A stretch of 39,187 nt of DNA, taken from a virus. How positions within the stretch are numbered: position 1 is the stretch's first letter; each line of letters starts with the position of its first letter. The DNA is taken from positions 1 through 39,187 of IMG/VR virus record IMGVR_UViG_3300030333_001790, one strand, 5' to 3'. A program made the translations under genes and the position numbers. Shown piece by piece: positions 33,313 through 39,187 of the stretch. Under the pieces are notes generated by a model. The model was not told the origin of the DNA. It was given only the letters and a program-made list of their open reading frames with translations, and made no database searches.

Positions 33313-35469
33313 ATGGCGACTCCACAATTATCTCCTGGAGTATTAGTAAGGGAGGTGGATCTGACTGTAGGGAGAGCAGAAAATGTATTAGATAACATTG
33401 GCGCCATTGCTGGTCCATTTGAAATTGGACCTATTGATGAAGCTATTGACATTACAAATGAAACTGAACTAATTAAAACTTTTGGAAAACCACTAGGAAC
33501 TGATGCTCAATATGAGTATTGGATGAGTGCTTCATCCTTCCTTTCTTATGGAGGGGTTCTTAAAGTAGTAAGGACTGATGATGATGATCTAGTAAATGCT
33601 AATGGCAATAGATCTCATGAAGTTAATGTTACTGATCTTAAGATTAAGAACTATGATGATTACATAGCAAACTATGCTGGTGTAGGTCAGACATTTGGAT
33701 ATGCTGCTAAAACACCTGGTACATGGGCGAACAACCTTAAGGTTTGTACCATTGACAATCAAGCAGATCAAAGAATTGGTATAGGAACAACAACTGGTGT
33801 ATCAGTTGGTATGGGTGTTAGTGTTTCACTTACTAATGAAATCATAGCAGGAGTAGGAGGAACTTCTGAGTTTACAGGACACATCAAAGGTATCATTACT
33901 GGACTTGGAGCAACAACTATTGATGTTAAGATAACCAACAGAGTTACCACTGCTGGAGTCTCAACTGATATAACTTATGCTCAAGGAGATCAAGCAAGGT
34001 CTGTCATAGCAGGTAATACCATTACTATTGTTAACTCTTCTGCTGTAGGAATTGCTACATTTGCCACTGTGGGTGGTAACTTTGTTAAAGATTGGTATGA
34101 TGAGCAAACTCTTGGATTAACAAACTCAACAGTATTCTGGAAAGCAATTTCTCCTAGACCAGACACAAGTGTGTGGGCAAGTGATAGATCTTCCAAGAAT
34201 GATGGAATGCATGTGGTGGTTGTAGATGATCTTGGAGATGTAACAGGAATACAAGGTAACATTCTTGAGAAAAACTTAAATCTATCTAAGGCAACTGATG
34301 CAGTTTCCTCAGAAAATGCACCTCAGAAGATATTCTATAAAGATTGGTTGGCACTCTATTCACAATACATCTATGCAGGAGATGATCCTTCAGATGGTTC
34401 TGATGGATTTGTAGCTGCATCAGGTTTCAGTTCTGGTTATACTCCTATAACCACTGCATCTGGTGGATGGAATAGAAATGCACAAGGTATTACTTTCAAT
34501 GTAGTTGGAAATAATACATACACACTTACTGCTGGTGCAGATTACTCTGCCACTGGTGGATTCCAAGCAACTCTTGGTAATCTAATCACATCTTATAACT
34601 TATTCTCTAATAAGGATGAGATAGCAGTTGATTACTTAATCATGGGACCTGGATTAAGTGGTATAAATGACTCTCAAGCAAAAGCAAATAAACTAATCTC
34701 CATAGCTGGTGATAGAAAAGATTGCATGGCAGTCATTTCACCTCATAGGACTGGGGTTGTGAATATCACAAATACAGATACTCAAACAGACAACATAATT
34801 AAATTCTATAGTCCTTTATCATCATCTTCATATGCAGTATTTGATACTGGATATAAGTATATGTTTGATAGGTTCAATAACACATTCAGATTCATCCCAA
34901 CTAATGGTGATGTTGCTGGATTGATGGTAAGAACAAGTATCAATTCATTCCCTTGGTTCTCACCTGCTGGACAACAAAGAGGAATCTTGAATAATGCAAT
35001 CAAACTTGCATACAATCCAAATAAAGCACAAAGAGATCAACTGTATCCACTTAGAATTAACTCCATAGTTAATCAACCTGGAACTGGTATTCTACTCTTT
35101 GGTGATAAAACTGGATTGGCATTTGCATCTGCATTTGATAGAATTAATGTTAGAAGATTATTCCTAACAATTGAACAATCACTAGAAAAAGCAGCAGAGG
35201 CACAACTCTTTGAACTCAATGATCAGGTCACAAGAGCAAACTTTGTTAATATTGTTGAACCATTCCTAAGGGATGTGGAAGCAAAGAGGGGACTAAATGG
35301 TTTCCTAGTTATTTGTGATGAGACAAACAACACTCCTGATGTGATTGATAATAATGAATTTAGAGCAGACATCTTCTTGAAGCCTGCTAGATCAATCAAC
35401 TATGTTACTCTTACATTTGTTGCCACCAGAACTGGTGTTAGCTTTGAAGAAGTAGCAGGTAGAGTTTAA
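33313..35469 (+). CDS. 18: tail sheath protein gp18
   Basis: Contractile sheath subunit. The start MATPQLSPGVLVREVDLTVG and the C-terminal EPFLRDVEAKRGLNGFLVICDETNNT, then FLKPARSINYVTLTF, are hallmarks of the myovirus sheath family. It has 718 residues against 659 in T4. The variable middle (about 130-250) has several VGVSTG-like beta segments, the outer domain exposed on the sheath surface. The conserved C-terminal part (about 480-718) forms the core that contacts gp19 and neighbouring subunits. A ribosome binding site GAGG lies 9 nt upstream. It is followed 37 nt later by gp19. Confidence 0.96.
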   Translation: MATPQLSPGVLVREVDLTVGRAENVLDNIGAIAGPFEIGPIDEAIDITNETELIKTFGKPLGTDAQYEYWMSASSFLSYGGVLKVVRTDDDDLVNANGNRSHEVNVTDLKIKNYDDYIANYAGVGQTFGYAAKTPGTWANNLKVCTIDNQADQRIGIGTTTGVSVGMGVSVSLTNEIIAGVGGTSEFTGHIKGIITGLGATTIDVKITNRVTTAGVSTDITYAQGDQARSVIAGNTITIVNSSAVGIATFATVGGNFVKDWYDEQTLGLTNSTVFWKAISPRPDTSVWASDRSSKNDGMHVVVVDDLGDVTGIQGNILEKNLNLSKATDAVSSENAPQKIFYKDWLALYSQYIYAGDDPSDGSDGFVAASGFSSGYTPITTASGGWNRNAQGITFNVVGNNTYTLTAGADYSATGGFQATLGNLITSYNLFSNKDEIAVDYLIMGPGLSGINDSQAKANKLISIAGDRKDCMAVISPHRTGVVNITNTDTQTDNIIKFYSPLSSSSYAVFDTGYKYMFDRFNNTFRFIPTNGDVAGLMVRTSINSFPWFSPAGQQRGILNNAIKLAYNPNKAQRDQLYPLRINSIVNQPGTGILLFGDKTGLAFASAFDRINVRRLFLTIEQSLEKAAEAQLFELNDQVTRANFVNIVEPFLRDVEAKRGLNGFLVICDETNNTPDVIDNNEFRADIFLKPARSINYVTLTFVATRTGVSFEEVAGRV

Positions 35470-35478
35470 AACATCATA

Positions 35479-35486
35479 TCTAAATA
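35479..35486 (+). promoter_or_regulatory. possible late promoter TCTAAATA before gp19
   Basis: One mismatch from TATAAATA at the second position. An AAGGAGATT ribosome binding site (35491-35499) lies between it and the gp19 ATG. Confidence 0.35.
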
Positions 35487-35506
35487 ACCAAAGGAGATTC
35501 TAAAAA

Positions 35507-36121
35507 ATGGCAACAATCCCACAGAGAACTATTTCTCAATTTAAATCCAAACTGATTGGTGGTGGTACTCGCCCCAATCTGTTTGAGGTGCAAGTTAACT
35601 TTCCTGATACAGTGAACCTTGGAATACAAGGTGATGGTGATGGTCAATTTGATGGAGATAGATTTAGATTTTTATGTAAAGCAGCACAATTACCTGCATC
35701 AAATGTGGGTGTATTAGAAGTTCCTTTTAGAGGACGTGTGATGAAAGTTGCTGGTGATAGAACATTTGACCCTTGGACTGTTACAGTAATCAATGATCAA
35801 GATTTTGGTCACTACAGAGCATTCCAAGCATGGGCTCAAAATATAGCACAGTATGGAGATTCATCAGGTTTAACTGACCCATCATCTTACATGGGACAAG
35901 CAACAGTTTATCAACTTGGTAGAAATGTAGCTAGCCAACAAGGTTCTAATAGTCCTGCCACTGATAGCACTATTCTTGCACAGTATAAGTTTGTGGATAT
36001 ATTCCCAAGCACAGTTTCTTCTATTGATCTATCATATGATAGCTCTGATGCCATAGAAGAATTCACAGTTGACTTCCAAGTACAATACTGGTTCCCTGAG
36101 GCAGCAGGTTCTGGAGCTTAA
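35507..36121 (+). CDS. 19: tail tube protein gp19
   Basis: Subunit of the inner tail tube around which the sheath contracts. It has 204 residues against 163 in T4. Typical segments are the N-terminal QFKSKLIGGGTRPNLFEVQV, the FLCKAAQLPASNVGVLEVPF region, then GDRTFDPWTVTVINDQDF and the final FTVDFQVQYWF. An extra acidic loop (GIQGDGDGQFDGDRF) sits near residues 38-52. The strong ribosome binding site AAGGAGA fits the high copy number of tube protein. The stop overlaps the promoter-like motif of gp20. Confidence 0.95.
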   Translation: MATIPQRTISQFKSKLIGGGTRPNLFEVQVNFPDTVNLGIQGDGDGQFDGDRFRFLCKAAQLPASNVGVLEVPFRGRVMKVAGDRTFDPWTVTVINDQDFGHYRAFQAWAQNIAQYGDSSGLTDPSSYMGQATVYQLGRNVASQQGSNSPATDSTILAQYKFVDIFPSTVSSIDLSYDSSDAIEEFTVDFQVQYWFPEAAGSGA

Positions 36122-36127
36122 TAAATA
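36120..36127 (+). promoter_or_regulatory. possible late promoter AATAAATA before gp20
   Basis: One mismatch from TATAAATA; it overlaps the gp19 stop codon and lies 24 nt before the gp20 ATG. AAGG at 36135-36138 is a weak ribosome binding site. Confidence 0.4.
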
Positions 36128-36151
36128 AACATATAAGGTTAACTTTTAATA

Positions 36152-37807
36152 ATGGCAAGGTTATTTGGATTTTCTATAGAGGATACTGAGAAGATATCAC
36201 CCAGTGTGGTATCTCCAGTTCCTGAAAATAATGCAGATGGATCTGACCACTATTTAACTAGTGGTTTTTTTGGGTCGTATGTAGATATAGAGGGTGTATA
36301 TAGAACTGAATTTGATTTAATAAAACGATATAGAGAAATGGCACTACACCCTGAGTGTGATAGTGCAATAGAGGACATAGTAAATGAAGCAATAGTATCA
36401 GACACAAATGATTCTCCAGTAGAAATAGAATTATCAAATTTAAATGCTAGTGATGGTATAAAGAAAAGACTTAGAGAAGAGTTTAAAGTAGTAAAAGATT
36501 TGCTGGACTTTGATAAGAAGGCACATGAAATATATCGTAACTGGTATATAGATGGTAGATTGTACTACCATAAAGTTATTGATATGAAAAAACCAGAGGA
36601 GGGTATAGTTGAATTAAGATATATTGATTCTATGAAGATGAGATATGTTAGGCAACAAAAGAAACAGGATAAAACTCAAAGACTAGCAACTATTAATAAT
36701 GACAATCCTATGGAATATGAATTTCCTGAGATTGAAGAATATTTTGTATACAGTCCTAAGTCAACCTACCCTTCTCAATTACCATCAGCTATTACTGGAG
36801 GAAATAAAGGAATTAAGTTTACTAGGGATTCCATAGCATATTGCACTAGTGGATTAGTTGATAGAAATAAAGGATCAAACTTATCATACTTACATAAAGC
36901 AATTAAAGCAGTCAATCAACTTAGAATGATTGAAGATAGTCTTGTCATATACAGACTATCAAGAGCACCAGAAAGAAGAATCTTCTATATTGATGTAGGT
37001 AATCTACCAAAAATTAAGGCAGAACAATACCTCAGAGATGTGATGATGAGGTATAGAAATAAATTAGTATATAATGCTGACACTGGTGAGATAAGAGATG
37101 ATAAGAAATACATGAGTATGCTTGAGGATTTCTGGTTGCCAAGAAGAGAGGGTGGTAGAGGAACTGAAATTACTACACTACCAGGTGGACAAAATTTAGG
37201 AGAGATCACAGATATAAAGTATTTTCAAGAAAAATTATACAAATCATTGAATGTTCCTCCTAGTAGAATAGGTGGAGAAAGTGGTTTTAACTTAGGAAGA
37301 TCATCTGAAATCTTAAGAGATGAAGTTAAGTTCTCAAAATTTGTGGGTAGACTAAGGAAGAGATTCTCTAATCTATTCAATGATATTCTTAAGACACAAC
37401 TACTACTTAAAAATGTCATAACCCCAGAAGACTGGGAGATAATGAGTGAGCATATTCAATATGACTTCCTCTATGACAACCATTTTGCAGAACTCAAAGA
37501 GTCTGAATTAATGGCAGAAAGACTAACTATGGTGGCATCTGCTGAACCATATGTTGGTAGATACTTCTCACAAGATTATCTAAGACGTAAGATTCTTCGT
37601 CAAACTGATGAGGAAATTATTGAACAAGATAAGTTGATGAAGAAAGAAATTGCTGATGGGGTAGTCCCTGATCCAGCAATGATGATGGACCCCAATATGG
37701 CAGGAGGTTCTGGTGGTGATCTGGGTAAACCAGTAACAGAACCAGATTTAGAATCTCAAGGAGCTGCAACAGAAGCTCCAGAATTGCCTAAAGGTGGAGA
37801 AATCTAA
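36152..37807 (+). CDS. 20: portal vertex protein gp20
   Basis: Dodecameric portal through which gp17 pumps DNA. The protein has 551 residues against 524 in T4. Recognised segments are YREMALHPECDSAIEDIVNE (about 62-81), then YNWYIDGRLYYHK-like RNWYIDGRLYYHKVID and RRIFYIDVGNLPKIKAEQYL. After these come the MLEDFWLPRREGGRGTEITT stretch, the usual landmark of the family, and LNVPPSRIGGESGFNLGRSS. The C-terminus is Met/Gly/Glu-rich and probably flexible. The prohead core and protease genes follow directly. Confidence 0.96.
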   Translation: MARLFGFSIEDTEKISPSVVSPVPENNADGSDHYLTSGFFGSYVDIEGVYRTEFDLIKRYREMALHPECDSAIEDIVNEAIVSDTNDSPVEIELSNLNASDGIKKRLREEFKVVKDLLDFDKKAHEIYRNWYIDGRLYYHKVIDMKKPEEGIVELRYIDSMKMRYVRQQKKQDKTQRLATINNDNPMEYEFPEIEEYFVYSPKSTYPSQLPSAITGGNKGIKFTRDSIAYCTSGLVDRNKGSNLSYLHKAIKAVNQLRMIEDSLVIYRLSRAPERRIFYIDVGNLPKIKAEQYLRDVMMRYRNKLVYNADTGEIRDDKKYMSMLEDFWLPRREGGRGTEITTLPGGQNLGEITDIKYFQEKLYKSLNVPPSRIGGESGFNLGRSSEILRDEVKFSKFVGRLRKRFSNLFNDILKTQLLLKNVITPEDWEIMSEHIQYDFLYDNHFAELKESELMAERLTMVASAEPYVGRYFSQDYLRRKILRQTDEEIIEQDKLMKKEIADGVVPDPAMMMDPNMAGGSGGDLGKPVTEPDLESQGAATEAPELPKGGEI

Positions 37808-37813
37808 TAAATA
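37806..37813 (+). promoter_or_regulatory. possible late promoter AATAAATA before the gp67-like gene
   Basis: One mismatch from TATAAATA, overlapping the gp20 stop codon. AAGGA at 37820-37824 lies 10 nt before the next ATG. Confidence 0.4.
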
Positions 37814-37834
37814 AACTGTAAGGATTTTAAAACA

Positions 37835-38086
37835 ATGGATGAATTAATGGATATGATTACTCAGGATGAAAGTCCTTCAGGTATCAGTGATGCTATCAAA
37901 GATATGCTATATGCTAAGTCTGCTGAAAAAATAGGTGATCATAAAGATGCTGTTGCAGCATCACTTTTTGGTGATTCTTCAGAAGAACCAGAAGAGGTAG
38001 AAGCAGAAGTAGATACTGAAATAGAGGCAGAAGCAGAATTAGATTCAGAGGAAGAGGTAGAAGAAGTAGAAGATGACGAAGAATAA
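37835..38086 (+). CDS. 67: prohead core protein, gp67-like
   Basis: The 83-residue protein sits between gp20 and gp21, the place of T4 gp67 (80 residues). It has the same make-up: a short helical N-terminal part (MDELMDMITQDESP, then AIKDMLYAKSAEKIGDHKDA) and a tail from about residue 48 that is almost only Glu, Asp, Val and Ala. In T4, gp67 is part of the internal scaffold and is cut by gp21 in the maturing head. The assignment rests on position, size and composition, as the sequence itself is too low in complexity to be decisive. Confidence 0.75.
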   Translation: MDELMDMITQDESPSGISDAIKDMLYAKSAEKIGDHKDAVAASLFGDSSEEPEEVEAEVDTEIEAEAELDSEEEVEEVEDDEE

Positions 38087-38087
38087 T

Positions 38088-38095
38088 TATAAATA
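38088..38095 (+). promoter_or_regulatory. T4-type late promoter TATAAATA
   Basis: Perfect octamer, 1 nt after the gp67-like stop codon and 26 nt before the next ATG. A second overlapping AATAAATAA follows, and GAAGAG at 38115-38120 may be the ribosome binding site. Confidence 0.6.
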
Positions 38096-38121
38096 AATAA
38101 AATGATTCCTTATAGAAGAGA

Positions 38122-38691
38122 ATGACGTTAGCTACGGTTGGAGCGGGAACTTCAATAACTACTGGTACAGCAACTCAAAAGTCAATACCTATATCTGGTA
38201 AATCTAGTGCTTTGAGAGTGGTTGCTACTGGACAAAATACTTTTGTTGCTATTGGAACTGAACCAGCTGCGACAGCTACTGATTTTATTTTACCAGCAAA
38301 TAGTTCTGCTGTGCTATCTATCAATAGTGCATCAGCTAGGATTGTTAGTTATACCAAAGGATCAACTACTATTTTAGATTTTCCTGAAGGTACATCTTCT
38401 CCATTTGTTGCTGGTCAATTTGTTAGTTTAAGTTGTAGTACACAAACTGATTTTGATTTTACTCATAAGAGAGTTAAAACTGTATTTAATCAGGCACGTA
38501 CATCACAATCTTTTGCAGGTGAAAATTTCTTTGGACAAAGAATCATAGTTGAGCATAACAGTTCTGGAGTTAGTGGAACATTTAATGATCCAGATGCTAC
38601 TTTGAGAAGTTCTTTCAAGGTAGCTGCCATGACAGATACTGGTTCTGGCAAATTGCACATCCAACAAGTTCAAATTGCAGGTCAAGCCTAA
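38122..38691 (+). CDS. unknown virion-type protein between gp67 and gp21
   Basis: The 189-residue, Ser/Thr/Ala-rich protein is probably all beta. It begins with a small-residue stretch (MTLATVGAGTSITTGTATQK), then LRVVATGQNTFVAIGTEPAA and FILPANSSAVLSINSASARI. This is the layout often seen in small phage head decoration or fibre-tip domains that carry a ligand-like 'value, offset, noise' pattern. It ends with FGQRIIVEHNSSGVSG and LHIQQVQIAGQA. I do not recognise a family. In T4 this place is taken by gp68 (141 residues), which is not similar in composition. A perfect late promoter lies upstream. Its stop TAA overlaps the gp21 ATG by one base. Confidence 0.7.
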   Translation: MTLATVGAGTSITTGTATQKSIPISGKSSALRVVATGQNTFVAIGTEPAATATDFILPANSSAVLSINSASARIVSYTKGSTTILDFPEGTSSPFVAGQFVSLSCSTQTDFDFTHKRVKTVFNQARTSQSFAGENFFGQRIIVEHNSSGVSGTFNDPDATLRSSFKVAAMTDTGSGKLHIQQVQIAGQA

Positions 38692-39187
38692 TGAAACTCA
38701 TCAGAGAAGAGATAGAAACAGTTGAATTTATTGTTGAAAACAGAGGCGGTAAAAAACAACTGTATATAGAAGGAGTATTCCTTCAAGGGAACATAAAGAA
38801 CAGAAATGGTCGTATGTATCCTATGGAGACTCTTCGTAGAGAAGTTTCTCGTTATAATGAGAATCATGTGGCATCAGGTAGAGCACTTGGAGAACTGGGA
38901 CATCCAGAAGGTCCAACTGTTAATCTTGATAGAGTATCTCATAAAATTACCTCACTTAAAGAAAGTGGTTCTAATTTTATAGGTAAAGCAAAAATCCTCT
39001 CTACTCCAATGGGTAAAATTGCATCTTCATTGATAGGTGAAGGTGTAAAGTTAGGTGTTTCTTCAAGGGGTATTGGTTCACTGAAGCAAACTCGTGAGGG
39101 AATTAATGTTGTTGGTGAAGACTTTATGTTAGCAACAGCAGCAGATATAGTAGCTGATCCTTCAGCACCAGATGCATTTGTTTCTGG
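38691..39187 (+). CDS. 21: prohead protease gp21 (5' part, cut by the window edge)
   Basis: 165 codons are visible and the frame is open at the window end. Prohead protease of the T4 gp21 type, a herpesvirus-like serine protease that cleaves scaffold and capsid precursors. The segment GNIKNRNGRMYPMETLRREV (residues 34-53) and GRALGELGHPEGPTVNLDRV (63-82) are family signatures. His71 is the probable catalytic His. The motif GVSSRGIGS (122-130) carries the catalytic Ser, residue 124 or 125. It starts in a one-base overlap with the previous gene. T4 gp21 is 212 residues, so about a quarter of the protein may lie outside the window. Confidence 0.95.
   Translation, partial: MKLIREEIETVEFIVENRGGKKQLYIEGVFLQGNIKNRNGRMYPMETLRREVSRYNENHVASGRALGELGHPEGPTVNLDRVSHKITSLKESGSNFIGKAKILSTPMGKIASSLIGEGVKLGVSSRGIGSLKQTREGINVVGEDFMLATAADIVADPSAPDAFVS

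Noticed and set aside
1-39187. CRISPR array, insertion sequence or integrase/attachment site
   Set aside because: No regularly spaced direct repeats, no transposase or integrase reading frame, and no tRNA-end duplication were seen. The repeats in the giant genes are protein-level modules.

Overview
The window is a block of the late (virion) gene cluster of a marine T4-like myovirus. Every convincing gene is on the + strand, and the DNA is strongly AT-rich. The gene order matches the T4 structural module: gp25, gp6, a giant protein in the gp7 position, gp8, a giant DUF4815-type protein in the gp9-gp12 region, two small proteins, gp13, gp14, gp15, gp16, gp17, gp18, gp19, gp20, a gp67-like core protein and the start of gp21. 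Domain content (DUF4815, GSGYT-type repeats, a YHYH-like domain, a small Cys4 protein after gp17) resembles cyanophages and pelagiphages of the open ocean. The sequence alone does not tell me which of these hosts is right.

Layout. 1-405 is the 3' end of an unidentified gene. 406-802 is the only long non-coding stretch. It holds hairpins, a 14-bp inverted repeat 94 nt apart, a terminator-like hairpin reading on the - strand, and two T4-type late promoter motifs just before gp25. 803-16886 carries the baseplate wedge: gp25, gp6, a 4001-residue protein and an enlarged gp8. 16893-24848 is one 2651-residue DUF4815-type structural protein. 24850-28721 carries two small proteins followed by neck and tail-terminator proteins gp13, gp14 and gp15. 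28721-33234 is DNA packaging: gp16, a 572-residue coiled-coil structural protein, two small proteins (one only 48 residues and overlapping its neighbour), gp17 and a Cys4 protein. 33313-36121 encodes the contractile sheath and tube (gp18, gp19). 36152 to the end is the prohead set: portal gp20, gp67-like core protein, an unknown 189-residue protein and the protease gp21, cut by the window edge.

How it works together. These genes build the head vertex, package DNA into it, and assemble neck, tail and baseplate. NATAAATA-like late promoter motifs lie before many genes and often overlap the stop codon of the gene upstream, so the cluster is probably read as several overlapping late transcripts.

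The main novelty is modular. At least five small sequence modules recur in proteins with different T4 roles: the giant gp7-position protein, gp8, the DUF4815 protein, neck protein gp14, tail terminator gp15 and the coiled-coil protein. Gp14, gp15 and gp8 are all longer than in T4, and the extra length in each contains these modules. This suggests a shared set of surface-type domains spread over the whole tail and neck.
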